DNA of 64,000 nucleotides from Pseudomonas sp. DTU12.3 (GCF_004124275.1 NZ_CP027218.1:4795001-4859000), one strand, 5' to 3'. Positions 34,482-43,386 are shown, counted from the stretch's first letter. Notes: a model not told the origin generated them from the letters alone. Made by a program: numbers and translations.

Positions 34482-35306
34482 TTACAGATTGACGATGTTG
34501 ACGAAGCGCGAAGCTGCGGTCTCGTCGATCTTCAGGCTGGTGAAGTCGAACAGGTTGCGGTCAGCCAGTTGCGACGGGATGACGTTCTGCAGACTGCGGA
34601 AGATGCTTTCAGTTCGGCCCGGGGTCTTGCGCTCCCAGTCCTGGAGCATGTCCTTGACCACCTGACGCTGCAGGTTTTCCTGCGAGCCGCAGAGGTTGCA
34701 CGGGATGATCGGGAATTCCTTGAGGTCCGAATACGCCTGAATGTCTTTCTCGTTGCAGTACGCCAGCGGACGGATCACCACGTTGCGGCCGTCATCGGCG
34801 CGCAGCTTCGGCGGCATCGCTTTCAGGCTGCCATTGAAGAACATGTTGAGGAAGAACGTCTCGACGATATCGTCACGGTGGTGACCGAGGGCCATCTTGG
34901 TCGCGCCGATTTCGTCGGCGAAGGTGTACAACGTGCCGCGACGCAGGCGCGAGCACAGCGAGCAGGTGGTCTTGCCTTCCGGAATCAATTCCTTGACCAC
35001 CGAGTAGGTGTCTTTCTCGACGATGTGGTACTCGACGCCCAGCTCTTTCAGATAGGCCGGCAGCACGTGCTCGGGGAAGCCCGGCTGCTTCTGGTCCATG
35101 TTCACCGCGACGATCTCGAACTTGATCGGTGCAACCTTCTGCAGGTGCAGCAGCACGTCGAGCATGGTGTAGCTGTCCTTGCCCCCGGACAGGCAGACCA
35201 TGACCTTGTCGCCGTCTTCGATCATGTTGAAATCAGCGACCGCTTCGCCGGCCAGGCGGCGCAGGCGCTTTTGCAGTTTGTTCTGGTTGACCGTAAGAGT
35301 GCCCAT
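34482..35306 (-). CDS. ttcA: tRNA 2-thiocytidine(32) synthetase TtcA
   Basis: A 274-residue PP-loop ATP pyrophosphatase. SGGKDSYTML is the ATP-binding loop; TTCSLCSRL provides a CxxC pair that binds a [4Fe-4S] cluster, and CNLCGSQENLQR gives further Cys. It adds sulfur to cytidine 32 of several tRNAs. ATG 35306 (MGTLTVNQNKLQK) is the family start; the longer frame upstream has no ribosome site I trust. It lies alone on the minus strand. Confidence 0.94.
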   Translation of the reverse strand: MGTLTVNQNKLQKRLRRLAGEAVADFNMIEDGDKVMVCLSGGKDSYTMLDVLLHLQKVAPIKFEIVAVNMDQKQPGFPEHVLPAYLKELGVEYHIVEKDTYSVVKELIPEGKTTCSLCSRLRRGTLYTFADEIGATKMALGHHRDDIVETFFLNMFFNGSLKAMPPKLRADDGRNVVIRPLAYCNEKDIQAYSDLKEFPIIPCNLCGSQENLQRQVVKDMLQDWERKTPGRTESIFRSLQNVIPSQLADRNLFDFTSLKIDETAASRFVNIVNL

Positions 35307-35412
35307 GACGCGAAATCCGTGAGGTGTGACGAAAGGCCGGCATTTTACGCAAAAACCCCGAATGCGCGAAGTGTGCATCCCGACCGTCCGTAATCTGGAA
35401 TGCCGCCTTCAA

Positions 35413-35491
35413 TGTAGGAGCTGCCGAAGGCTGCGATCTTTTGACGGTAAAAAACAGGATCAAAAGATCGCAGCCTTCGGCAGCTCCTACA
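35413..35491. repeat. Inverted repeat pair, family B
   Basis: TGTAGGAGCTGCCGAAGGCT and its inverse lie in the divergent gap upstream of ttcA, one of the few copies at a 5' end. Confidence 0.9.
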
Positions 35492-35586
35492 GGGGCTCGT
35501 CAAGACTGTACGGCGATTAAGCCCCGTGTTTACAGCGCGATTTGCTCTAAGCCCCTAATACCTGTGCGGTTAAGTCCTTTCTATAC

Positions 35587-35603
35587 TGCGACATAAGGTC
35601 GCA
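35587..35603 (+). promoter_or_regulatory. Inverted repeat TGCGAC-N5-GTCGCA upstream of the Yip1 gene
   Basis: TGCGAC (35587-35592) and GTCGCA (35598-35603) are exact inverse complements around ATAAG, next to a TATACT (35582-35587, overlapping by one base) that resembles a -10. The 383-base gap 35307-35690 otherwise holds the family B repeat and no gene I can support. Confidence 0.35.
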
Positions 35604-35690
35604 CACATCCAAGACCTGAATTTGCTCGGCCTCATTGGCCCGTAGGCGCTCCGTTGGGGGGCGATGGCAATAACAAGAGGAGTGACTGGC

Positions 35691-36293
35691 ATGATCCATC
35701 ACGTAGTGGGACTTTTTACCCACCCCGATCAGGAATGGAAGGAAATCCGTGGCGACCAAGAGGAAAGCATCAGCCACATGTACCTGACACACACGCTGAT
35801 TCTGGCGGCGATCCCCGCTGTCTCGGCGTTCATTGGCACCACGCAGGTCGGCTGGGTGATCGGTAGTCGCTCGCCAGTGATGCTCACTGTTGAAAGCGCA
35901 GTCTGGATGACCGTCATGTCCTACCTGGCGATGCTCGGCGGCGTCGCGGTGATGGGCGCTTTCGTGCACTGGATGGCGCGCACTTATGACGCCAACCCAA
36001 GCCTGGCGCGTTGCGTCGCGTTCGCTACCTACACCGCGACACCGTTGTTCGTCGGTGGGCTGGCGGCGCTGTATCCACATATGTGGCTGGGGATGATCGT
36101 CGGCACGGCGGCCATCTGTTACACGGTTTATCTGCTGTACGTGGGGCTGCCGACGTTCATGAACATTCCATCGGACGAAGGCTTTCTGTTTTCCAGCTCG
36201 GTGCTGGCGGTGGGCCTGGTAGTGCTGGTCGCGATCATGGCGTTTACCGTGATTGTCTGGGGCCTGGGCGTAGGCCCTGTGTATACGAACTGA
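35691..36293 (+). CDS. Yip1 family membrane protein
   Basis: A 200-residue membrane protein with five predicted helices (LILAAIPAVSAFIGTTQVGW; MTVMSYLAMLGGVAVMGAFV; CVAFATYTATPLFVGGLAAL and two more). It fits the bacterial Yip1 domain family; no function is known. ATG 35691 follows GAGGAG by 8 bases; an ATG at 35664 adds nine residues. A terminator hairpin follows at 36324. Confidence 0.85.
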   Translation: MIHHVVGLFTHPDQEWKEIRGDQEESISHMYLTHTLILAAIPAVSAFIGTTQVGWVIGSRSPVMLTVESAVWMTVMSYLAMLGGVAVMGAFVHWMARTYDANPSLARCVAFATYTATPLFVGGLAALYPHMWLGMIVGTAAICYTVYLLYVGLPTFMNIPSDEGFLFSSSVLAVGLVVLVAIMAFTVIVWGLGVGPVYTN

Positions 36294-36323
36294 CCGGCCG
36301 AGAAAAACCACATCTGCCCATTC

Positions 36324-36350
36324 AGGCCGCCGCAAGGCGGCCTTCTCGTT
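36324..36350 (+). terminator. Terminator hairpin after the Yip1 gene
   Basis: AGGCCGCC and GGCGGCCT around GCAA, followed by TCTCGTTTT. Confidence 0.75.
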
Positions 36351-36433
36351 TTCCGGATGACCATTCGGCAGCTCGACGATTCGCAAGTCCGGGGCGTTGC
36401 GGCATACTCATGGTCTCTGGAGATCCATCAAGC

Positions 36434-36928
36434 ATGCCCGAGCAACTCAATACCCGCGTCGAAGACTGTTACCAACTCGCTGAAGCCTTTTTCAAACGTT
36501 CCTTCCCACGTCCTGTCGTCAGCCTCAAGCTGCGCGGGCAAAAAGCCGGTGTCGCGCATTTGCACGAGAACCTGCTGCGCTTCAATTTGCAGCTGTACCG
36601 GGAAAACACCGAGCACTTCCTCAAGCAGACCGTGGCCCACGAAGTCGCGCACCTGATCGCTCATCAATTGTTCGGCGAGCGCATTCAGCCGCATGGCGAA
36701 GAATGGCAATTGATCATGCGCGGGGTGTATGAACTGCCGCCGGATCGCTGCCACACCTACGCAATCAAGCGCCGCAGCGTGACGCGCTATATCTACAAAT
36801 GCCCGTGCGCGGACAGTGATTTTCCCTTTTCGGCGCAGCGCCATGGACTGGTGCGGCAGGGACGGCGGTATTTGTGCCGCAGCTGCCGCAATACCTTGGT
36901 CTTTAGTGGTGAGATGCGGGTGGAATAA
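36434..36928 (+). CDS. SprT family zinc metalloprotease-like protein
   Basis: A 164-residue SprT-type protein. VAHEVAHLIAHQLFG is the HExxH zinc site, and YKCPCADSDF plus YLCRSCRN form a C-terminal zinc ribbon. E. coli SprT is a poorly characterised member; eukaryotic Spartan uses the fold to cut DNA-protein crosslinks. ATG 36434 is chosen; an in-frame ATG at 36410 exists. It stands between a terminator and a family B pair, so is probably a single transcription unit. Confidence 0.9.
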   Translation: MPEQLNTRVEDCYQLAEAFFKRSFPRPVVSLKLRGQKAGVAHLHENLLRFNLQLYRENTEHFLKQTVAHEVAHLIAHQLFGERIQPHGEEWQLIMRGVYELPPDRCHTYAIKRRSVTRYIYKCPCADSDFPFSAQRHGLVRQGRRYLCRSCRNTLVFSGEMRVE

Positions 36929-36930
36929 AG

Positions 36931-37010
36931 ATCAAAAGATCGCAGCCTTCGGCAGCTCCTACATGAGATTGCATACCCCTGTAGGAGCTGCCGAAGGCTG
37001 CGATCTTTTG
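36931..37010. repeat. Inverted repeat pair, family B
   Basis: ATCAAAAGATCGCAGCCTTC and its inverse lie between the convergent SprT and CoA-transferase genes. Confidence 0.9.
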
Positions 37011-37013
37011 CAT

Positions 37014-38195
37014 CTACCCCACCACTTTTGCCGCACGCAATTCAGCAACCCGCTCAACACTAAATCCCAACTCTGCCAACACCTCATCCGTATGCTGCCC
37101 CAACACCACCCCGACATGCCGTGGCGCCGGTAAATCCTCGGAAAATTTCAACGGACACGCCATCTGCGCCTGCGTCGTGCCATCCCCGCGCGGCACCTGC
37201 GTCACCAGTTCACGCGCCTGCAATTGCGGATGGCGCACGGCCTCACTCAAATTCAACACCGGCTCGACACACGCATCGATCCCGGCAAACATCTCGCACA
37301 GTTCAGCAAAGTCATGCCGTTCAAACTCGATCTTCAACGCCTCCTTCAGCGCCCGCTGTTGCTCAGGTTTCGGCGACAACCCTTGCGCCGCCAATTCCGG
37401 CCGACCGAGCGCCGCACACAGCGGCTGCATGAATGCCGGCTCAAGGCTGCCGACAGACATCCAGCGTCCATCACGCGAACGGTAATAATCGTAGAAGCTG
37501 CCGCCATTGAGCATCTGGTCTTCCCAGCCAGGCTCCGCGCCGCAGGCCAGATAGCCGGCGCCGGCCATGGCATTCAGACTGAACGCGCAGTCGGTCATGC
37601 TCACGTCCAGATGGGTGCCCTGCCCGGTTTGCTGACGGGCAATCACTGCCGCTAGCAAGCCGATCACGCCGTGCAACGAACCACCGGCAATATCCGCCAC
37701 CTGCATGCCCAACGGCAACGGCCCACTGTCGGCGCGGCCGGTGTAACTGGAGAGGCCCGCCAGCGCCAGATAGTTGATGTCATGCCCGGCGCGATCCTTG
37801 TACGGGCCGGTCTGCCCATAGCCGGTGATCGACACGTAAATCAGCTTCGGGTTGATCGCCTTCAGCGCCTCATACCCCAGGCCCAATCGCTCCATTACCC
37901 CGGGGCGAAACTGTTCCAGAACGATGTCGTAATCAGCGAGCAACTGCTTGACCACTGCCAGCGCCTCGGGCTGTTTCAGGTCCAGCGCCAGGCTGCGCTT
38001 GTTGCGATTGAGGTAGGCGTGACTGGCCGACATCCCGCCATCGTGCGGCGGCAACACGCGCAACAAATCCATGCGCGTCGGCGATTCGATGCGCAGCACG
38101 TCGGCGCCCATGTCCGCCAGCAACAGCGAAGCGAACGGCCCCGGCAACAGGATCGAAAAATCGAGGATCTTCAGTGAGGCCAGCGGTGCGGACAT
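37014..38195 (-). CDS. Family III CoA transferase / alpha-methylacyl-CoA racemase-like
   Basis: A 393-residue CaiB/BaiF family protein. LLPGPFASLLLADMGADVLRIE is the N-terminal nucleotide-fold; RNKRSLALDLKQPE and FRPGVMERLGLGYEAL follow; the catalytic Asp of this family is expected near DVSMTDCAFSLN. It moves CoA between acyl groups or racemises 2-methylacyl-CoA; the substrate is not evident. AGGAG 7 bases before ATG 38195 supports the start. It is monocistronic, with family C and B repeats on its flanks. Confidence 0.88.
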   Translation of the reverse strand: MSAPLASLKILDFSILLPGPFASLLLADMGADVLRIESPTRMDLLRVLPPHDGGMSASHAYLNRNKRSLALDLKQPEALAVVKQLLADYDIVLEQFRPGVMERLGLGYEALKAINPKLIYVSITGYGQTGPYKDRAGHDINYLALAGLSSYTGRADSGPLPLGMQVADIAGGSLHGVIGLLAAVIARQQTGQGTHLDVSMTDCAFSLNAMAGAGYLACGAEPGWEDQMLNGGSFYDYYRSRDGRWMSVGSLEPAFMQPLCAALGRPELAAQGLSPKPEQQRALKEALKIEFERHDFAELCEMFAGIDACVEPVLNLSEAVRHPQLQARELVTQVPRGDGTTQAQMACPLKFSEDLPAPRHVGVVLGQHTDEVLAELGFSVERVAELRAAKVVG

Positions 38196-38309
38196 GGGCA
38201 AACTCCTTGAGCGATGCAAGCAGCCTAGGCAGCCGTGCCGCATACAGCAATCACCCGATGTGTCAGCAACAGTGACCGTAACGCTCAAATCGCAGGCAAT
38301 AAAAAACCC

Positions 38310-38414
38310 TGTGGTGAGGGGATTTATCCCCGTTGGACTGCGCAGCAGGCCCCTTCTCTTATCTTCAGAAGGGGCCGCTTCGCGACCCAACGGGGATAAA
38401 TCCCCTCGCCACAA
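38310..38414. repeat. Inverted repeat pair, family C
   Basis: TGTGGTGAGGGGATTTATCC and its inverse lie between the CoA transferase 5' end and the 3' end of dctA. Confidence 0.88.
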
Positions 38415-38426
38415 GGGCTTTTTTAC

Positions 38427-39761
38427 TTACTTGACGCTGCTCGGAGTTGGGCCTTCAGCCACACCCAGGTCATCTTCCGGACGGGTATCAGCAATACCGC
38501 GACCGCCCGAGGCCAGCTCGGCTTGCAGCGTGTCGGTGTCCAGCTCTTTCACCCACTTGGCAACCACGATGGTCGCAACGGCGTTGCCCACCAGGTTGGT
38601 CAGTGCGCGTGCTTCGGACATGAAGCGGTCGATACCGAGGATCAGCGCCAGACCGGCCACCGGCAGGTGACCTACCGCCGACAGGGTCGCTGCCAGCACG
38701 ATGAAGCCCGAACCGGTGACACCGGCTGCGCCTTTGGAGGACAGCAACAACACCACCAGCAGCGTGATCTGGTGAGTGATGTCCATGTGCGTGTCAGTTG
38801 CCTGAGCAATGAACACGGCGGCCATGGTCAGGTAGATCGCGGTACCGTCGAGGTTGAACGAGTAACCGGTCGGGATCACCAGACCCACTACCGATTTCTT
38901 CGCACCCAGACGCTCCATCTTGATCAGCATGCGTGGCAGAACCGATTCCGACGACGAAGTGCCGAGGACGATCAGCAGTTCTTCACGGATGTAACGGATC
39001 ATCTTCAGCACGCTGAAGCCGTGCATGCGTGCAATACCGCCAAGCACGATCAGCACGAACAACAGGCAAGTGATGTAGAAGCAGATCATCAGTTGACCCA
39101 GCTGCACCAGCGAGCCGACACCGTAGGCACCGATGGTGAAGGCCATGGCACCGAAGGCACCGATTGGCGCGAGCTTCATGATCATGTTGATGATGTTGAA
39201 CATCACGTGGGCAAAGCGATCGATGAAGTCGAGGATCGGCTTGCCGTAAGCACCCAGGCGATGCAGGGCGAAACCGAAGATCACCGAGAACATCAGCACT
39301 TGCAGGATGTCACCGGTGGCGAACGCGCCGACGATGGTGGTCGGGATCACGTTGAGCAGGAAACCGACCACGCTTTGGTCAGCACCAGCCGCTACATAAG
39401 AAGCGACTTTCGAAGCATCAAGGGTGGCGACGTCGATGTGCATGCCGGCGCCCGGTTGCACAACGTTGACCACAACCAGACCGACCAGCAGCGCGATGGT
39501 CGAAACGATTTCGAAGTACAGGAGTGCGTAGCCGCCGGTCTTGCCGACCGACTTCATGCTTTGCATGCCGGCGATGCCGCTGACCACGGTGCAGAAAATG
39601 ATCGGGGCGATGATCATTTTGATCAGTTTGATGAACCCGTCACCCAGCGGCTTTACGGCCACACCGAACTGCGGGTAGTAGTGACCGAGCGCGATACCGA
39701 TAACGATTGCGACGATCACCTGTAAATACAGGGATTTGTACAGTGGCTGACGAGTCGTCAT
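38427..39761 (-). CDS. dctA: C4-dicarboxylate transporter DctA
   Basis: A 444-residue sodium/proton:dicarboxylate symporter. YKSLYLQVIVAIVIGIALGH is the first helix; SSSESVLPRML is the serine-rich reentrant loop; PTGYSFNLDGTAIYL and SKGAAGVTGSGF are the substrate-binding signatures of this family. It imports succinate, malate and fumarate. ATG 39761 (MTTRQPLYKS) has AGGA 8 bases before it. A sigma-54 promoter (39906-39920) and two palindromes lie upstream, as expected for DctB/DctD control. The AraC gene diverges from it. Confidence 0.95.
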   Translation of the reverse strand: MTTRQPLYKSLYLQVIVAIVIGIALGHYYPQFGVAVKPLGDGFIKLIKMIIAPIIFCTVVSGIAGMQSMKSVGKTGGYALLYFEIVSTIALLVGLVVVNVVQPGAGMHIDVATLDASKVASYVAAGADQSVVGFLLNVIPTTIVGAFATGDILQVLMFSVIFGFALHRLGAYGKPILDFIDRFAHVMFNIINMIMKLAPIGAFGAMAFTIGAYGVGSLVQLGQLMICFYITCLLFVLIVLGGIARMHGFSVLKMIRYIREELLIVLGTSSSESVLPRMLIKMERLGAKKSVVGLVIPTGYSFNLDGTAIYLTMAAVFIAQATDTHMDITHQITLLVVLLLSSKGAAGVTGSGFIVLAATLSAVGHLPVAGLALILGIDRFMSEARALTNLVGNAVATIVVAKWVKELDTDTLQAELASGGRGIADTRPEDDLGVAEGPTPSSVK

Positions 39762-39905
39762 TGCAAGTTTCCTCAAGAGCCCCGCGTAGCAACATCCATC
39801 TGTTGGCCGCGAAACCTGAATTGCGAACCCTCCTGCACTGGAGGGATTTGTTGTTGGAGCGGCGCTGTCCGGACAGGATCAACGCACGCTTCTGTCGCTC
39901 ATATC

Positions 39906-39920
39906 GCAAACGCCGTGCCA
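39906..39920 (-). promoter_or_regulatory. Sigma-54 (RpoN) -24/-12 promoter of dctA
   Basis: On the minus strand TGGCACGGCGTTTGC matches TGGCACG-N4-TTGC with the GG-to-GC spacing of ten bases. Predicted +1 is near 39894, giving a leader of about 133 bases. Confidence 0.9.
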
Positions 39921-39998
39921 CTTTGGTGCATTTCGCTGCAAGCCTTTTGATATCAAGGCCTGCAGGTTTTTTTCCGTCACCCCCTGGTGACTTGAGTG

Positions 39999-40054
39999 TG
40001 GCGGATTTCCGCCAAGTTGCTCGATCTCGTCCTACAATTTGGCGGAAATCCGCC
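39999..40054 (-). promoter_or_regulatory. Tandem palindromic upstream activator sites for dctA (DctD-like)
   Basis: TGGCGGATTTCCGCCA (39999-40014) has 7-base arms around two bases; GGCGGAAATCCGCC (40041-40054) has 6-base arms. Their centres are 41 bases apart, about four helical turns, and about 87 and 128 bases upstream of the -24 element, a usual distance for sigma-54 activators. The protein could be DctD or the divergent AraC regulator. Confidence 0.6.
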
Positions 40055-40111
40055 TTGTTGCGCCTGTCACCCCCGGCTACCATCCAGCGCCTGAGGAAGG
40101 ATCTGCCGCTT

Positions 40112-41110
40112 ATGCGCGAACGCACCATTGCCAGTCATTTCGCCCGTGCTGCACTCGGTGGCGCGCGGCGCCTGCAGTTCGACTACTCAAAGATGCTGCT
40201 GCAACTGGGCATCAGCCCGGAGTTACTTGACGAGCCGCGCGCGCGCCTCGCTCCGGAACAATTCACCCGCTTGATCCAGGGCCTGTGGCTGGCGCTGGAC
40301 GACGAGTATCTGGGTTTCGGCAATGCACCGAGCAAACCCGGCAGCTTCGCGATGATGTGCCACGCCTCGATTCACTGCCGCAATCTGGAGAAGGCACTGC
40401 AACGCGGTTTATTGTTTTATAGCCTATTCCCCGCAGCCCCGCGCCTGACCCTGAGCCGCGAAGACGAATGGGTGCGTTTGAGTCTCGACGATTCGCCATT
40501 GTGGGATCCGGATCACTTTTTGACGGAAAGCCTGCTGGTGATCTGGCATCGCCTCGGCAGTTGGCTGATCGGCCAGCGGATTCGCCTCGAACAGGCGACA
40601 TTCAGTTACCCGCGCCCGGAGCATGGCGCCGAGTACGATCTGCTGTTCCCCTGCCCGACGACCTTCGGCACCGAGCAGAGCAGCCTGCTGTTTCACAGTC
40701 GCTATCTGCACATGCCGCTGCTGCAGGATGAACGCACACTCAAGCATTTCCTCGAACGCTCTCCCGCCGACCTGCTTTCTCGCCCGGACGACGGCGACAG
40801 CCTCAGCAGTCGCCTGCGCCGTTTGCTCAGCCGCGACAGTGCGCGCTGGCCGGATCTGGAAGCGGTCGCGGCGCATATGCACATCAGCCCGCAGACGCTG
40901 CGCCGGCATTTGCGCGAGGAAGGCACGAGTTTTCAGGAGTTGAAGGATCAGCTGCGGCGGGATATCGCCATCTACCATCTGGGGCGGGCGGATCTGTCGT
41001 TGCAACAGATTGCCGAGCAGTTGGGGTTCTCTGAACCGTCGGCGTTTCACCGGGCGTTCAAGAAGTGGACGGGGCTGACGCCGGGGGCTTATCGGGCGCA
41101 GGAGCAGTGA
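40112..41110 (+). CDS. AraC family transcriptional regulator
   Basis: A 332-residue regulator with an N-terminal ligand-binding region of the Arabinose_bd type (ARAALGGARRLQFDYSKM) and a C-terminal two-HTH domain (AAHMHISPQTLRRHLREEG; IAEQLGFSEPSAFHRAFKKWTG). It diverges from dctA, with the two palindromes between them, so it may act on dctA, on itself or on a distant target. ATG 40112 has GAGGAAGGA about 10 bases upstream. The position resembles PA1182 beside dctA. Confidence 0.9.
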   Translation: MRERTIASHFARAALGGARRLQFDYSKMLLQLGISPELLDEPRARLAPEQFTRLIQGLWLALDDEYLGFGNAPSKPGSFAMMCHASIHCRNLEKALQRGLLFYSLFPAAPRLTLSREDEWVRLSLDDSPLWDPDHFLTESLLVIWHRLGSWLIGQRIRLEQATFSYPRPEHGAEYDLLFPCPTTFGTEQSSLLFHSRYLHMPLLQDERTLKHFLERSPADLLSRPDDGDSLSSRLRRLLSRDSARWPDLEAVAAHMHISPQTLRRHLREEGTSFQELKDQLRRDIAIYHLGRADLSLQQIAEQLGFSEPSAFHRAFKKWTGLTPGAYRAQEQ

Positions 41111-41120
41111 GGCGCTGAAT

Positions 41121-41323
41121 CAAAAGCCCCTCACCCTAACCCTATCCCTATCCCTATCCCCGAGGGAGAGGGGACTGATTGGGGGATGTTCAGAGTTTCC
41201 GCCGACCTGAACGCTCTCTACTGAATCCATAATCGACTGGCTATTTCAGGTCGATGTATAACGCCAGACACTTCGGTCGGTCCCCTCTACCTCTGGGAGA
41301 GGGTTAGGGTGAGGGCAGCTTTT
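41121..41323. repeat. Intergenic repeat family D with CCCTAT tandem and inverted G-run arms
   Basis: The left arm has CCCTAA then three CCCTAT units (41134-41157); the right arm is GGGAGAGGGTTAGGGTGAGG (41295-41314) plus G. On the minus strand the left arm, and on the plus strand the right arm, have four or more G3 runs with 3-base loops. It fills the gap between two convergent genes. Confidence 0.85.
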
Positions 41324-41325
41324 AA

Positions 41326-42672
41326 TCACACCGCCGGAAAATGAATCCGGAACGCCGCCCCGCCCATCGGTGAATCCCCCAGCGCCAGTTTGGCGCTGTA
41401 ACTTTCGATGATGTCCTTGACCACCGCCAACCCGATCCCCTGCCCCGGATGCTGGGCATCCAGGCGTTCGCCGCGCTCGAGAATCCGCGCGCGCTGATCC
41501 GGCGGCACGCCTGGGCCGTCGTCTTCGATGCACAGCTCAATCCCGGCCAGAGATTCACGCACACTGATGCGCACTTCACCCAGACACAGGCGATAGGCGT
41601 TTTCCAGCAGGTTGCCCATCATCTCCAGCAAGGCGCCCTGCTCGATCGGCACATAGCAATGCTCGGGCAGATCAAACGCCACGCGCACACGTTTGTCGCG
41701 GTAGACCTTGTCCAGCGTGTCACAGAGGCTTTTCAGCACCGGTTGCAAACGCACCTGATGGCGCACCAGACCACTTTTACGCAAGCTCGCGCGTTGCAGT
41801 TGATAGCTGATCTGCTGGCTCATGCGCTCGATCTGACTTTGCAGCACCCACGCCTGATCGCGGTCTTCGGGGCGCTGGGCCATGTCTTCACTGACGCCTT
41901 GCAACACCGCCAACGGGGTTTTCAGGCTGTGCGCCAGATCATCGAGCGAGTCGCGATAACGGCTGCGCTGCTGGCGTTCGCTGAGCAGCAAACGGTTGAG
42001 CGAGCCGGTCAGGCGCAGCAGTTCACGCGGGTGTTGCTCGGTGAGGCTTTCGCGGGTGCCGCCTTCGATTTCGTCGAGTTCCTGACTGAGTTGGCGCAAG
42101 GCCTTGAGGCCCCAGGTCAGGCCGATCCACAACAGCGCCAGCAACACCAGCAAAGCTGCGCCAAACCCGAGGTAGAGGTTTTCGCGCAGGCCTTCGAGGG
42201 TGGTTTCGTACTCGCGCACCGGTTGCAGGGCGACGATGCTGAACGCCGCGCTTTTGCCGCCAAGCAGTTTGACTTCAACGTCGTAAACGAAGAATTCCTG
42301 ACCGTTGACCTCGCGGATCCGCGCGAACTCGTTGCCGAGGCCGTCGTAGCGCGGTTTGTAATTGATCTGCTCTTCCTGGGTGGCTTTCGAGCGCCAGACC
42401 AGATGCCCTTCACGGTCGTAGATGTAGCCGAGCAGGCGGAAGTCAGTGAGGTTGAAACGCTCATCCGGCAACTGATTGGGCATCACCAGCCGGCCGTTTT
42501 CTATACGTGCGGCAGAGATCAGCGTGGTGACGTCCGAGGCCAGCCGCTGTTCGATCGAGTCCTGCAACGCGAGGCTGAACGCGCCCTGCATCGCCGGGAG
42601 CAAGGCGAGCATGAACAACACCGCCAACGTGGTGGCGGCGAGCATCAGCCGAACGCGTAACGAACGAATCAA
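41326..42672 (-). CDS. phoQ: Sensor histidine kinase PhoQ
   Basis: A 448-residue kinase. TM1 (about 7-30), periplasmic sensor with acidic patches (LPDERFNLTDFR), TM2 (about 165-188), HAMP, HisKA with SLDDLAHSLKTPLAVLQ (HxLKTP variant, as in PhoQ), HATPase (NLLENAYRL; DDGPGV; GIGLAVVKDI). It senses low divalent cations and cationic peptides and controls PhoP. Stop-start overlap with phoP is 4 bases. Start ATG 42672. A family D repeat lies 3 bases past the stop. Confidence 0.94.
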   Translation of the reverse strand: MIRSLRVRLMLAATTLAVLFMLALLPAMQGAFSLALQDSIEQRLASDVTTLISAARIENGRLVMPNQLPDERFNLTDFRLLGYIYDREGHLVWRSKATQEEQINYKPRYDGLGNEFARIREVNGQEFFVYDVEVKLLGGKSAAFSIVALQPVREYETTLEGLRENLYLGFGAALLVLLALLWIGLTWGLKALRQLSQELDEIEGGTRESLTEQHPRELLRLTGSLNRLLLSERQQRSRYRDSLDDLAHSLKTPLAVLQGVSEDMAQRPEDRDQAWVLQSQIERMSQQISYQLQRASLRKSGLVRHQVRLQPVLKSLCDTLDKVYRDKRVRVAFDLPEHCYVPIEQGALLEMMGNLLENAYRLCLGEVRISVRESLAGIELCIEDDGPGVPPDQRARILERGERLDAQHPGQGIGLAVVKDIIESYSAKLALGDSPMGGAAFRIHFPAV

Positions 42673-43346
42673 GTGCAGCGCTCATTGAACAGATAACCGA
42701 GACCGCGCACGGTGTCGATCGGTTTGAACCCGGCCGGACCTTCGAGCTTGCGGCGCAGACGCCCGACCAACACTTCGATGACGTTTGGATCGCGCTCGTC
42801 GTCGTCCGGGTAGAGCTGCTCCATCAAGCGATCCTTGGGCACCACTTGTTGATGGTGGCGCATCAGGTATTCGAGGATGCGGTATTCGTAGGCGGTCAGC
42901 GCCAGCGGTTGTTCGTCGAGGGTCGCCTGTTTGCGATTGAGGTCGAGCAGCAGCGGGCCGGCGACGATGGTCGACTGGGTGAAACCGCTGGAGCGGCGCA
43001 GCAAGGCATTCAGGCGCGCGTCGAGCTCTTCGAACTGGAACGGCTTGACCACGTAGTCGTCGGCGCCGGCGGCGAGGCCTTCGACCTTGTCCTGCCAGTT
43101 GCCGCGCGCGGTGAGGATCAATATCGGGAAGGTCTTGCCGCCCGAGCGCAGCTGGCGAATCAGGTCGAGGCCGCCCATGCCCGGCAAGCCAAGATCGATC
43201 ACCGCCAGGTCAAAGTTGAACTGCCCGGTCTGGTACAGCGCCTCTTCGGCATTGGCCACGGACTCGACCACGTGACCGCTTTCCGTCAGGCGGGTTTGCA
43301 GGTGATGGCGCAACAGCGCTTCATCTTCGACGACCAACAGTTTCAT
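42669..43346 (-). CDS. phoP: Response regulator PhoP
   Basis: A 225-residue OmpR-family regulator with receiver domain (VVEDEALLRHHLQTRL; LAVIDLGLPGMGGLD; DDYVVKPF) and winged helix (LTAYEYRILEYLMRHH; VEVLVGRLRRKL-like NVIEVLVGRLRRKLEG; DTVRGLGYLF). It activates lipid A modification and Mg2+ uptake genes and its own operon. A REP pair lies between it and oprH, with the triple direct repeat upstream of oprH. Order oprH-phoP-phoQ is that of P. aeruginosa. Confidence 0.95.
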   Translation of the reverse strand: MKLLVVEDEALLRHHLQTRLTESGHVVESVANAEEALYQTGQFNFDLAVIDLGLPGMGGLDLIRQLRSGGKTFPILILTARGNWQDKVEGLAAGADDYVVKPFQFEELDARLNALLRRSSGFTQSTIVAGPLLLDLNRKQATLDEQPLALTAYEYRILEYLMRHHQQVVPKDRLMEQLYPDDDERDPNVIEVLVGRLRRKLEGPAGFKPIDTVRGLGYLFNERCT

Positions 43347-43386
43347 AACACTCTCCCGGGTAAATCAGCATCTCCAAAAACACACC

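Noticed and set aside
37014..38414. Start of the CoA transferase at 38414
   Set aside because: The extra N-terminus is the translated family C repeat; AGGAG before ATG 38195 and the family start give the shorter form.
39948..39960. TTGATATCAA near dctA as an ANR/FNR box
   Set aside because: The consensus needs TTGAT-N4-ATCAA; the spacer is absent here.
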